Shown: piece after piece, positions 9,493 to 17,935 of the stretch
How the letters are laid out: the number at the start of each line of letters is the position of its first letter
Position numbering within the stretch: position 1 is the stretch's first letter
Assembly (NCBI RefSeq): GCF_035934735.1
Contig: NZ_CP142396.1
Location: 2,170,001 to 2,234,000, forward strand
Reading direction: 5' to 3'
Length of the DNA: 64,000 nt
DNA from: Sedimentibacter sp. MB31-C6
GTDB lineage: Bacteria > Bacillota > Clostridia > Tissierellales > Sedimentibacteraceae
Notes under the pieces: generated by a model
Database searches by the model: none
What the model saw: only the letters and a program-made list of their open reading frames with translations
What the model was told of the DNA's origin: nothing
Program-made: the position numbers and the translations under genes

Positions 9493-10662
9493 ATGGATGT
9501 AAAAATGCGAGTTAATGATATATTTGATGAATTAGTAAAAATAAGAAGAGACTTTCATAAAAATCCAGAATTAGGGCAAAAGGAATTTAGAACACAATCA
9601 AAAATTCAAGAATATTTAAATGACTGGGGAATAGAAAATTATGTATGTGCTGATACTGGAGTTGTTGGAATAATCAGAGGTAAACAAAAAGGTATTACTG
9701 TAGGGTTGAGAGCAGATATTGATGCTCTTCCAATAAATGAAAAGAATAATCAATCATACTGTTCTATTAATCATGGGGTTATGCATGCTTGTGGTCACGA
9801 TGCTCATGCTACAATTCTTTTAGGTATAGGTAAAATCATAAAAGAAATGGAAGATTCATTGAAAGGCAATATCAAGCTGTTTTTCCAACCTGCTGAAGAA
9901 AGTGTAGGTGGAGGAGAACGAATGGTACAAGCTGGTTGTATGTTGAATCCAAAAGTTGATTATGTATTAGGGTTGCATGTTATGCCTTATATTGATGTTG
10001 GCAAGGTTGAACTTAAATATGGAAAACTCAATGCATCTACAGATTCTGTTAGCATTAAATTAAAAGGTAAATCTGCTCATGGAGCATATCCTGACTTGGG
10101 AACTGATGCAATAATTATAGCAGGACATGTTATTACTTCACTTCAAACAATTGTAAGTAGAAATATTTCTCCATTAAACTCAGTTGTACTTTCTTTGGGG
10201 AAAATTACAGGAGGAATAAAAAGTAATGTAATAGCTGACGAAGTTATGATTAATGGTACATTAAGAGCATTGGACAATGAAACTAGAAGTTATGTAAAAG
10301 AAAGAATATCAGATATTGTAGTAAATACAGCTAAATCCTTTGGAGGAGTGGGAACAGTAGAATTTTATGATGGCTATGAAGCTTTAATAAATAATGATGA
10401 AGTTGTTGACGTTATAAAGGAAAATGCTGAAAAATTTTTAGGAAGTGAAAATATAGTTTATAAGGAGTATCCAAGCTTAGGAGCTGAGGATTTCTCATAC
10501 TTCTCAGATATAGCGAAAGGTGCATTTTTTCATTTAGGTTGTGGAAATGCAAAAAAAGGTATTACAGCCCCTATTCACACAAATAATTTTGATATTGACG
10601 AAGAATGTTTAAAGGTAGGAGTTTTCTTACAAGTTCAAAATATTTTATCATTGTTGAAGTAA
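9493..10662 (+). CDS. M20-family amidohydrolase (N-acyl-amino-acid/aminobenzoyl-type)
   Basis: Zinc-dependent metallohydrolase that removes an acyl group from an N-acyl amino acid or similar amide; 389 residues. The family's metal and catalytic motifs are present: LRADIDALP, HACGHDAHATILLG, QPAEE and the late GAEDFSYFS. Histidines in SAHGAYPDLG mark the dimerisation domain. The gene starts ten bases after alr with GGGGGAG as ribosome site, and precedes the D-aminopeptidase. Substrate is not decidable; aminoacylase, hippurate and diaminopimelate-deacetylase-like activities all occur in this family. Confidence 0.88.
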   Translation: MDVKMRVNDIFDELVKIRRDFHKNPELGQKEFRTQSKIQEYLNDWGIENYVCADTGVVGIIRGKQKGITVGLRADIDALPINEKNNQSYCSINHGVMHACGHDAHATILLGIGKIIKEMEDSLKGNIKLFFQPAEESVGGGERMVQAGCMLNPKVDYVLGLHVMPYIDVGKVELKYGKLNASTDSVSIKLKGKSAHGAYPDLGTDAIIIAGHVITSLQTIVSRNISPLNSVVLSLGKITGGIKSNVIADEVMINGTLRALDNETRSYVKERISDIVVNTAKSFGGVGTVEFYDGYEALINNDEVVDVIKENAEKFLGSENIVYKEYPSLGAEDFSYFSDIAKGAFFHLGCGNAKKGITAPIHTNNFDIDEECLKVGVFLQVQNILSLLK

Positions 10663-10712
10663 AAGCTAGGACAATCTCCTAGCAATAATTAAGATAATAT
10701 ATGGAGGGAAAA

Positions 10713-11507
10713 ATGAAAGTATTTATTAGTGTAGATATCGAAGGTGTTACAGGAGTTACTTCATGGAGTGAAACTACTTTAGGAAATCACGATTACAAAC
10801 AATTTGCAGAACAAATGACAAAGGAAACAATTGCTGCTTGCGAAGGAGCAATTGCTATGGGTGCAAAGGAAGTTTTTGTTAAAGATGCTCACGATTCAGC
10901 AAGAAACATAGATATTACAAAGTTACCTAGATGTGTAAAATTAAGTAGAGGGTGGACAAACTGTCCAGAATCAATGGTTGCAGGAATAGATGATACCTTT
11001 GATGCAGCAATATTCATCGGATATCACTCAGGTGCTGGGTTTGACGGTAGTCCCTTATCCCATACTATGAACACAAATAACAACTATATGAAAATTAACG
11101 GTGAACTAGCTTCGGAATTTACTATTAATTCATATATTGCGGCAAGCTATGGTGTACCTGTGGTATTTTTAAGTGGAGATAAAATGCTTTGTGAAAAAGC
11201 AAAAGAATTTAATAAGGGGATAGAAACAGTAGCAGTAAAAGAAGGAATAGGTGGTGCAACTATAAGTATTAATCCAGATTACGCATGTGATTTAATTAAA
11301 GAAAAAGTAAAAGCTGGGTTGAAACATATAACTTCATGTAAAATCCAAATACCAGAAAAATTTAATGTTGAAATATGTTATAAAGAACATAAAGAAGCAA
11401 AAAGAGCATCGTATTATCCGGGAGTGACTCAAATAAATTCAAGTACAGTTTCATATAGTGCAAAAGATGTAATGCAACTTGCAACAACAAGGATGTTTAT
11501 TTCGTAG
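10713..11507 (+). CDS. M55-family D-aminopeptidase (DppA-like)
   Basis: Zinc aminopeptidase of the DppA family, known in Bacillus for D-alanyl-D-alanine peptides. The ATG at 10713 is the start because GGAGGG lies just before it; the ATG at 10701 overlaps that site. The protein has 264 residues. Ligands D8 and E10 appear in SVDIEGVTGV, and further conserved histidines in KDAHDSARN and GYHSGAG. The 3' end abuts a palindromic repeat that carries the TAG stop. Together with alanine racemase and M20 it suggests recycling of D-amino-acid peptides. Confidence 0.88.
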   Translation: MKVFISVDIEGVTGVTSWSETTLGNHDYKQFAEQMTKETIAACEGAIAMGAKEVFVKDAHDSARNIDITKLPRCVKLSRGWTNCPESMVAGIDDTFDAAIFIGYHSGAGFDGSPLSHTMNTNNNYMKINGELASEFTINSYIAASYGVPVVFLSGDKMLCEKAKEFNKGIETVAVKEGIGGATISINPDYACDLIKEKVKAGLKHITSCKIQIPEKFNVEICYKEHKEAKRASYYPGVTQINSSTVSYSAKDVMQLATTRMFIS

Positions 11508-11527
11508 GGACGCATAGCATGCGTCCC
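11504..11527. repeat. Short palindromic intergenic repeat, type 1
   Basis: GTAGGGACGCAT-AGC-ATGCGTCCC. Its TAG is the stop codon of the D-aminopeptidase gene. Paired with a type 2 unit 32 bases downstream. Confidence 0.8.
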
Positions 11528-11559
11528 GCGTACTGCCAACAAAATGACAATCACACAAC

Positions 11560-11584
11560 GTAGGGTATGCATTGCATGCATACC
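11560..11584. repeat. Short palindromic intergenic repeat, type 2
   Basis: GTAGGGTATGCAT-TGC-ATGCATACC, a sequence variant of the type 1 unit in which the arms read GGTATGCAT instead of GGACGCAT. Confidence 0.8.
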
Positions 11585-11629
11585 GGGGGTGCTACATTAT
11601 ATTATGTCAATAAATTAACATAATAATAG

Positions 11630-11658
11630 TTGATTGTCGACAATATTCGTGTTATAAT
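11630..11658 (+). promoter_or_regulatory. Promoter and operator of the GntR regulator gene
   Basis: A -35 TTGATT (11630-11635) and -10 TATAAT (11653-11658) are 17 bases apart. The perfect palindrome ATTGTCGACAAT (11633-11644) overlaps the -35 and spacer. The same half-sites recur before the M24 gene, which suggests autoregulation by the adjacent GntR protein. Confidence 0.65.
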
Positions 11659-11718
11659 TAATCAAAATAGTAATATAATGGTTGTACATAATATTGAAAA
11701 GCGGGGAAAATTTTATTT

Positions 11719-12387
11719 ATGGAGAATGTAAAAAATAGATATAATCGTGAAAATCTAAGCAGTATAGTTGCTAATTATATAAAAGAATCAATCTTATCTG
11801 GCGTTTATAAAGAAGGAGATCATATTTTAGAATCTGAAGTTGCATTTAAGTTAGGTATAAGTAGAGCACCAGTTAGAGAAGCAATTAAAGAACTTGAAAA
11901 AGAAGGTATAGTAACTTTAATACCGAGAAAAGGTACATATGTTACGAAGTTCACTATAGAGGATATTAAAGAGATTTTTGATATAAGACTTTTACTTGAA
12001 AACGATATTATAAATATCCTTATAAAAGAAGATAAACTGAATGATAGAGATTTTAAACACTTAGAATATTTGGTAAAAGATATGGTCAATGTTAGAAATT
12101 CTAATAAAAGTGATAAAAATAAAGCTATCTTAATCAATGTAAAAGATACTGAATTTCATAAGTATTTATGGCAGAAGTCAGGCAGTAAAAGAAGAGTAAA
12201 AATACTTGAAGATATATTTTTCCAATTAAGGATTGCAATGCTTTTTGATACTAATGAAACTGGAAATTTATTATTGACTGCCACAGATCATTATGACATC
12301 ATTGATAACTTAAGAAATAAAGATATAGAAATGAGTAAGCAATCACTAAGGAACCACATTTTTTCTTATAAAGAAGGTAGATTCTAA
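11719..12387 (+). CDS. GntR-family (FadR/FCD type) transcriptional regulator
   Basis: Ligand-responsive DNA-binding protein, 222 residues. The N-terminal winged helix (about residues 8-75) includes LKLGISRAPVREAIKELEKEGIV and a wing with PRKGTYVTKF. The C-terminal half is an all-helical FCD effector domain with metal-type histidines such as EFHKYLW and DHYDIID. It sits directly upstream of the M24/TRAP/M20/AOR cluster. ATTGTC/GACAAT palindromes precede both its own gene and that cluster, so it is the likely local regulator. The inducing ligand is probably the TRAP substrate or a breakdown product. Confidence 0.9.
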   Translation: MENVKNRYNRENLSSIVANYIKESILSGVYKEGDHILESEVAFKLGISRAPVREAIKELEKEGIVTLIPRKGTYVTKFTIEDIKEIFDIRLLLENDIINILIKEDKLNDRDFKHLEYLVKDMVNVRNSNKSDKNKAILINVKDTEFHKYLWQKSGSKRRVKILEDIFFQLRIAMLFDTNETGNLLLTATDHYDIIDNLRNKDIEMSKQSLRNHIFSYKEGRF

Positions 12388-12427
12388 TCAATTGTAAATA
12401 ATTATTAAGTTGTTATTTTCTTCAAGC

Positions 12428-12466
12428 ATTGTCGACAGATGACAATATACTTGATTAAATTATAAT
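12428..12466 (+). promoter_or_regulatory. Promoter and GntR operator of the M24/TRAP operon
   Basis: ATTGTC-GACAGAT-GACAAT (12428-12446) repeats the half-sites found before the regulator gene. A -10 TATAAT (12461-12466) follows, with ATGACA (12439-12444) as a weak -35 at 16 bases, so the operator would cover the -35 region. Confidence 0.6.
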
Positions 12467-12486
12467 AATTTTGAGGAGGTTTTAAA

Positions 12487-13665
12487 TTGAACAAAACATT
12501 GTATTTTCAAGTTGATGAGTACAAGTCAAGGCTTAATCGCACAAAGCATAAGATGGTAAATGACGGTATTGAAGTTTTAATTGTAACAGATCCCGCAAAC
12601 ATGAATTATATTTCTGGATTTGATGGATGGTCATTCTATGTTCATCAATGCTTAATTATTATGGCAGATCAGGATGAACCAATTTGGGTTGGAAGGGGAC
12701 AAGATGCTAATGCAGCTAGACTTACTTCGTGGATTAATGAAGAGAATATAAGACCTTATACTGATGACTATGTTCAATCATTAATTAAGCATCCTATGGA
12801 TTTTGTATCTGACATAATCAAAGAAAAAGGCTACGAAAATAAAAAAATAGCAACTGAAATGGATACTTATTATTATACTGCAAAATGTCAAGAAAGACTT
12901 GAATTACATCTGCCAAATGCTAAGTTTTCAGATGGTACAAACTTAGTCAATTGGGTGAAAATAGTTAAGTCTGATGCAGAAATTGAATATATCAGAAAAG
13001 CTTCAAAAATTGCAGAAAAAGCTATGGAAACTGCCTATGATTCAATTGATGTTGGAATAAGACAAAATGATGCAGCAGCAAAGGTATATCATGCTCAAAT
13101 TTCAGGGACCGAATCTTATGGTGGGGATTATTCATCAATTATTCCATTAATGCCAAGTGGTATTAGGACATCTACTCCTCATTTAAGTTGGACAGACGAG
13201 TCTTATAGAGACGGGGATACCGTTATCCTTGAACTCTCAGGCTGCTATAGGAGATATCATTGTCCGCTTTCTAGAACTTTAATATTAGGTGATGCTCCGC
13301 AAAAGGTTAAAGATTTAGCATCTGTAGTTGTTGAAGGATTAACAAATGCATTGAATTCTATCAAACCTGGAATTACTTGTGAAGAGGTAGAAAGAGTATG
13401 GGCTAACAGTATAGCAAAAAGTGGATTTATTAAGGATTCACGTATAGGGTATGCAATGGGTTTAAATTATCCTCCTGATTGGGGTGAACATACAGCAAGC
13501 TTTAGACCTGGTGATAAAACTATATTACAGCCAAATATGACATTTCATATGATTCCTGGAATATGGCTTGATGATTGTGGTGTGGATATAAGTGAATCCT
13601 TTAGAGTTACTGAAACTGGCATTGAATTATTTACAAATTATCCAAGAAAGCTATTAATTAAATAA
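12487..13665 (+). CDS. M24-family, ectoine-hydrolase-like (DoeA/EutD type) protein
   Basis: Creatinase/prolidase-fold protein of 392 residues, started by TTG with GAGGAGGT eight bases ahead. Blocks such as GWSFYVHQ, HPMDF, GGDYSSIIPLMPSG, GCYRRYHCPLSRT, YPPDWGE and NYPRKL resemble, from memory, the ectoine hydrolases DoeA/EutD rather than true Xaa-Pro peptidases. The two aspartates and the glutamate that bind metal in prolidases are not where expected (ELSGCYRRYHCPLSRT; NMTFHMIPG), which fits a metal-independent, creatinase-like hydrolase opening a ring or cleaving a C-N bond. It leads an operon with a TRAP transporter and an M20 hydrolase. A hydrolase for another cyclic amidine or amide is the alternative. 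Confidence 0.72.
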   Translation: MNKTLYFQVDEYKSRLNRTKHKMVNDGIEVLIVTDPANMNYISGFDGWSFYVHQCLIIMADQDEPIWVGRGQDANAARLTSWINEENIRPYTDDYVQSLIKHPMDFVSDIIKEKGYENKKIATEMDTYYYTAKCQERLELHLPNAKFSDGTNLVNWVKIVKSDAEIEYIRKASKIAEKAMETAYDSIDVGIRQNDAAAKVYHAQISGTESYGGDYSSIIPLMPSGIRTSTPHLSWTDESYRDGDTVILELSGCYRRYHCPLSRTLILGDAPQKVKDLASVVVEGLTNALNSIKPGITCEEVERVWANSIAKSGFIKDSRIGYAMGLNYPPDWGEHTASFRPGDKTILQPNMTFHMIPGIWLDDCGVDISESFRVTETGIELFTNYPRKLLIK

Positions 13666-13679
13666 ATGTAAGGTTATAC

Positions 13680-13704
13680 GTTGAAGGGCGTTTAGTCCTT
13701 CAAC
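13680..13704 (+). other. Intercistronic hairpin between M24 and TRAP genes
   Basis: GTTGAAGG-GCGTTTAGT-CCTTCAAC stem-loop without a T-run. It may stabilise or process the mRNA, or partly attenuate the operon; it is not a convincing terminator. Confidence 0.5.
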
Positions 13705-13731
13705 AAAAATTAATAAGAAAGAGGCAAATTT

Positions 13732-14310
13732 ATGAACAAAGTTATGAACGTTGTAACTAAAGTTGAAGAATTCATCTTGAGCTATTCAGTTATAGGGATG
13801 GCAGCATTACTTATAATAAGCGTTATTATGAGAACCATTTTCAACAGTAGTTTAACTTTTTCTGAGGAGGTAGGCCAAGCTTTGCTGGTTCTTATATCTT
13901 TTTTTGGACTTGAATATTGTGCAAGAAAAGGAAGAAATATTTCAATGTCAATAGTTTTTGATAAAGTCAATAATAAGAAGAAAAAGGTGTTTATTATCAT
14001 CATTTCTATTGTTTCAGCTGTAGCTATGATCTATATTACTTATTTAGCATTTGGATATGTTATGTCTGTTAAAGGCTTAGGTAGAGTTACACCTGCTCTA
14101 CAGATGCCAATGTACATAATATATACTACTGTACCAGTAGGATTCTTACTTGTATCTATAGAATATATCAGAACTTTTATATTAAACATTATGAATAAGG
14201 ATGAACTATACATAACAAGTGAGATACATATATCTATAGAAGAAGAAATACTTACTGATTTAAATAGCTTTATTGACGCTGCTGTAGATGAAAATAAGGA
14301 GGCGTTATAA
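13732..14310 (+). CDS. TRAP transporter small permease (DctQ-like)
   Basis: Small membrane subunit of a tripartite ATP-independent periplasmic-type transporter; 192 residues with four hydrophobic segments (roughly 18-35, 50-65, 85-110, 130-155). It links the binding protein to the large permease. Family-typical features are the early R in IMRTIF and EEVGQALLVLISFFGLEYCARKG. AAAGAGG upstream of the ATG fits the start. The large permease follows after two bases. The acidic C-terminal tail (about 160-192) is longer than usual. Confidence 0.88.
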   Translation: MNKVMNVVTKVEEFILSYSVIGMAALLIISVIMRTIFNSSLTFSEEVGQALLVLISFFGLEYCARKGRNISMSIVFDKVNNKKKKVFIIIISIVSAVAMIYITYLAFGYVMSVKGLGRVTPALQMPMYIIYTTVPVGFLLVSIEYIRTFILNIMNKDELYITSEIHISIEEEILTDLNSFIDAAVDENKEAL

Positions 14311-14312
14311 TT

Positions 14313-15581
14313 ATGTTATGGATGCTTATGGGCATAATGTTCCTATTATTTGTATTGAATTTTCCGATGTATATTTCAATGATTGTTGCACCGTTAGCAG
14401 TTATAATATGTTATTTTCCAAATCTTGGACCGCAATTAGCCACTCAACAATTAATAGCTGGAGTTTCAACTCAAGTTCTTTTAGCAGTTCCTATGTTTAT
14501 TTTTGCAGCAGATATAATGAGTGCAGGAGAAACATCTAATAGACTATTAGACATTGTAGATGCTTTTGTTGGACATATTCATGGAGGTATGGCAATTACT
14601 ACAGCAGCTGCATGTACATTATTTGGAGCAATTTCTGGTTCAACACAAGCTACTGTTGTTGCAATAGGTAAACCAATGAGAAACAGATTAGTTTCTTCTG
14701 GTTATGAAGATGAAGATACTACTGCTCTAATAATTAGCTCTTCAATTATAGCACTATTAATTCCTCCAAGTATTTCAATGATTATGTACTGTGTGGTTAC
14801 AGGTGCATCTGTAGGGGATTTGTTTAAGGCAGGGGTGTTGCCGGGTGTAATAATTTTAATGTTTTTCTCTATTTATAACTATATTAATGCTAAACGAAAA
14901 AAAATAGCAAGAAGAAAGAAATTTAACGCTAGTGAACGATTAGCAGCATTTAAAAAATCAATTGGCGCATTAGGATTTCCTTTAATTATATTCGCAGGTA
15001 TTTATTCTGGAATGTTTAGTCCTACTGAAGCAGCTGCAATAGGGGTATTATATGCAACTATATTAGAAGTTTTTATTTATAAGTCAATAAAATTTAAAGA
15101 TTTCAAAAATATTGCTCTTTCTACTGCCGTAGTAACAACAGCAGTATTTATATTAGTAGCAGCAGGATGTTTATTTTCATGGGCTATATCATACGCCAGG
15201 ATACCACAGATTATTACTGAATCAATATTAGGTCCAAATCCTACAGCATTAATGGTCTTAATAACTGTATCAATAGCATTTTTTATTGCAGGTATGTTTG
15301 TAGATTCTATTGTTGCAATAGTAATATTGACACCTATATTTTTCCCACTGGCTATTCAAGCAGGAATTCATCCAATTCAAATGGGAATTATTGTAACGCT
15401 ACAAGCAGCAATTGCTTCTATAAGTCCTCCATTTGGATGTAATATTTTTACTGCTAGTGCAATATGGGATGTTCCTTTTATAAAGGTAGTTAGAAGACTT
15501 CCAGCATACTTAATTATGCTTATAGTTATATCTATATTAATTATAGCATTCCCTGAAATATCTCTAATATCTGTTAAATAA
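14313..15581 (+). CDS. TRAP transporter large permease (DctM-like)
   Basis: Main membrane subunit that drives sodium- or proton-coupled import; 422 residues, about twelve hydrophobic helices. The DctM hallmarks VPMFIFAADIMS, FGAISGSTQATVVAIG, LLIPPSISMIMY, FSPTEAAAIGVLYA and ISPPFGCNIF are all present. An AAGGAGG site lies within the end of dctQ. Its binding protein is encoded two genes downstream, after an M20 hydrolase inserted in the operon, so the hydrolase probably acts on the imported compound. Confidence 0.93.
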   Translation: MLWMLMGIMFLLFVLNFPMYISMIVAPLAVIICYFPNLGPQLATQQLIAGVSTQVLLAVPMFIFAADIMSAGETSNRLLDIVDAFVGHIHGGMAITTAAACTLFGAISGSTQATVVAIGKPMRNRLVSSGYEDEDTTALIISSSIIALLIPPSISMIMYCVVTGASVGDLFKAGVLPGVIILMFFSIYNYINAKRKKIARRKKFNASERLAAFKKSIGALGFPLIIFAGIYSGMFSPTEAAAIGVLYATILEVFIYKSIKFKDFKNIALSTAVVTTAVFILVAAGCLFSWAISYARIPQIITESILGPNPTALMVLITVSIAFFIAGMFVDSIVAIVILTPIFFPLAIQAGIHPIQMGIIVTLQAAIASISPPFGCNIFTASAIWDVPFIKVVRRLPAYLIMLIVISILIIAFPEISLISVK

Positions 15582-15617
15582 TATGAGGAATATTATTAAA
15601 CTCAAGGAGAGTATATT

Positions 15618-16802
15618 ATGAAGTATTTAAAAAAGGAAATAAAAGAATTAGAAGGTGAATTAATAAATTTACGTAGAGACTTTCATATGTATCCTGAATT
15701 AGGATATGAAGAATATAGAACTTCTAAAATTGTATATGATTATTTGAAAAATCTTGGCTTGGAAGTGAAAAACGTAGCAAAAACTGGAGTAGTTGGGTTG
15801 CTACAAGGAAGGGAACCAGGTAAGACTGTAATGCTTAGAGCGGATATGGATGCATTGCCACAAATGGAAAAGACAGGGCTTCCTTATAAATCTACTAATA
15901 AAGGTGTTATGCATGCTTGTGGGCATGATGGTCATACTGCTATGTTAATGATAGCAGCGAAAATATTATCTAATTATAAAGATAATATTAAAGGAAATAT
16001 AAAGTTTGTATTTCAACCTAACGAAGAAGAGGCGGGAGCACTGGATATGATAAATGAGGGTATGTTAGATAATCCAAAAGTTGATGGTGCACTTGGAATA
16101 CATTTATGGACACCACTAAAGAGTGGTGAGATAGGAATTGCAGAAGGACCGATAATGGCTGCTTTAGAGGAGTTTGAGCTTACTATAACAGGTAAATCAG
16201 GTCATACAGGTTCACCACATACAGCCATTGACCCAATTTTAGCATCAACTAATATAATACAAAGTTTGCAATCAATCCAAACAAGAGAAATTAACCCTTT
16301 ATTCCCTATAACCATAATGGTAGGAAAGATAAATGGCGGAACTGGTAGAAATATAATTGCTGAAAAGGTTGAGTTAGGTGGTACCATTAGATTTTTATTT
16401 AAAGATGAAGTAAGAGAAAAGAAAATTTTATTAGAAAAAATTGAAAGGGTTATTAAGGGAATATCTGAAGCTATGGGTGTTGAATATAATTTAAAATTCA
16501 TCCCTAGCAATCCATCATTGCTTAATAATGCAAATATGGTTAATTACGTGAAAAAGGCTGCATTTGAAACTTATGGTGTAGACAACAACGTTGTTGAATA
16601 TAGAAACATGGCAGGGGAAGATTTTGCTGAGTTTTCGCAAAGAGTTCCCAGTATATTGTACTTTATTGGTAATGGTAATGATGAAAAAGGAACTAATTAT
16701 CCTCATCATCATCCAATGTTTAATATTGACGAAGATACTCTTAAATATGGAGTAGAAATGCATGTAAGAACAGCTTTAGATTTTCTAAATAATAAAAATT
16801 AA
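15618..16802 (+). CDS. M20-family amidohydrolase within TRAP operon
   Basis: Metal-dependent amidohydrolase of 394 residues, paralogous to the one at 9.5 kb. Motifs: LRADMDALP, HACGHDGHTAML, QPNEEEAG, and MAGEDFAEFS; the dimerisation domain has SGHTGSPHTAIDP. AAGGAGA precedes the ATG. Lying between the large permease and the binding protein of a TRAP transporter and after a DoeA-like protein, it could remove the acyl group left after ring opening, such as N-acetyl-diaminobutyrate (DoeB2-like role). That substrate is inference; a general N-acyl-amino-acid hydrolase fits equally. Confidence 0.87.
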   Translation: MKYLKKEIKELEGELINLRRDFHMYPELGYEEYRTSKIVYDYLKNLGLEVKNVAKTGVVGLLQGREPGKTVMLRADMDALPQMEKTGLPYKSTNKGVMHACGHDGHTAMLMIAAKILSNYKDNIKGNIKFVFQPNEEEAGALDMINEGMLDNPKVDGALGIHLWTPLKSGEIGIAEGPIMAALEEFELTITGKSGHTGSPHTAIDPILASTNIIQSLQSIQTREINPLFPITIMVGKINGGTGRNIIAEKVELGGTIRFLFKDEVREKKILLEKIERVIKGISEAMGVEYNLKFIPSNPSLLNNANMVNYVKKAAFETYGVDNNVVEYRNMAGEDFAEFSQRVPSILYFIGNGNDEKGTNYPHHHPMFNIDEDTLKYGVEMHVRTALDFLNNKN

Positions 16803-16814
16803 GGAGGAAATGTA

Positions 16815-17867
16815 ATGAAGAAATTATTTTTAAGTTCAATATCTATATTACTAATCACAATATTGTTAGTAGGTTGCGGAGAAAACACTACTTCACCAAC
16901 TGCAGGTGGGGACCAAGAGACATATAATTGGAGATTTGCGCATGAAGAAAACAATGGAAGTATTCAAGATGTTTATGTAAAAAAATTTGTCGAAGTTCTT
17001 GAAGAAAAATCAGGTGGTAAAATTAATATAGATATTTACCCTGTAGGACAAATTGGTGATGCTACTCAACAAGCTGAATTATTACAAAACGGCGGATTAG
17101 AATTTGCTATGGTATCCCCGGGAAATACTGGTACAATAGTTCCAGAAAATCAACTATTCTCTTTGCACTTTTTATTTTCAGAAAATATGGACGTAAACAG
17201 AGAAGTGTTTAAAACAAGTAAAGCATTAAATGAAATATTATCAGATAAATATTTAGAGAAAAATATTCAAGTTTTATCATATTGGACTGAAGGACCGATG
17301 GAATGGACTACAAAGAATCCAGTTAATACTCCTGAAAAATGGAAAGGAGTTAAAATGAGAACAATGCCTTCTCCTATGATAGTAGCTTCATACGAAGCTT
17401 ATGGAGCTAATCCCACACCAGTTCCTTATATGGAAGTATATAGTGGACTTCAATTAAATATGATCGAAGGTCAAGAAAACCCAATCTCTGCAATACAAGA
17501 AATGAAGTTCTACGAAGTACAAGATTATTTAACATTAGGGTCATCAAGCTTATATGTTACATGTACATGCGTGAATCCAGAATTTTTTAATGGATTACCA
17601 GAAGATATTCAACAAATGATTTTAGATACAGCAGATGAATTAGTAGATTTTTCATTTGAAGCTCAAGCTGATCTTAATGGTGGAGCTTTAGATTTAATTA
17701 AAGCAGACAGTGATATTGAAGTAGTTGAATTAACAAAAGAAGAAAGAGCGGCATTCAAAGAAGCTTCTAAATCAGCGTATGATAAATATATTGAAATGGT
17801 AGGTGCTGATGGAGAAAAAATATTAAACACTCTTTTAGAAGAAATAGCAGCCGTTGAAGGAAAATAA
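16815..17867 (+). CDS. TRAP transporter substrate-binding lipoprotein (DctP-like)
   Basis: Extracytoplasmic solute receptor of 350 residues with a lipoprotein signal peptide: a hydrophobic stretch then lipobox LLVGC, cysteine about residue 21. The mature part has the DctP pattern: WRFAHEENNGS, GGKINIDIYPVGQIGD, a central GVKMRTMPSPMIVASYEAYGANPTPVPYMEVYSGLQ block with the arginine that usually binds the substrate carboxylate, and EGQENPIS. Strong AAGGAGG site. It delivers substrate to the DctQM pair upstream. A short hairpin follows the stop. Confidence 0.93.
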   Translation: MKKLFLSSISILLITILLVGCGENTTSPTAGGDQETYNWRFAHEENNGSIQDVYVKKFVEVLEEKSGGKINIDIYPVGQIGDATQQAELLQNGGLEFAMVSPGNTGTIVPENQLFSLHFLFSENMDVNREVFKTSKALNEILSDKYLEKNIQVLSYWTEGPMEWTTKNPVNTPEKWKGVKMRTMPSPMIVASYEAYGANPTPVPYMEVYSGLQLNMIEGQENPISAIQEMKFYEVQDYLTLGSSSLYVTCTCVNPEFFNGLPEDIQQMILDTADELVDFSFEAQADLNGGALDLIKADSDIEVVELTKEERAAFKEASKSAYDKYIEMVGADGEKILNTLLEEIAAVEGK

Positions 17868-17885
17868 ATATTTATTATAAAAAGT

Positions 17886-17908
17886 TAAGGGGAAGATAAT
17901 TCCCCTAA
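17886..17908 (+). terminator. Short GC-rich hairpin after the TRAP binding protein
   Basis: TTAAGGGGAA-GATAA-TTCCCCTAAAATTTTA. With only a weak T-rich tail it may be a partial terminator that lets the binding protein be made in excess over the oxidoreductase. Confidence 0.5.
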
Positions 17909-17935
17909 AATTTTAGCATATAAGGAGGGTGTAAT

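Noticed and set aside
12487-13665. Ordinary Xaa-Pro aminopeptidase
   Set aside because: The metal-binding Asp and Glu positions of the peptidases are not conserved and sequence blocks resemble ectoine hydrolase.
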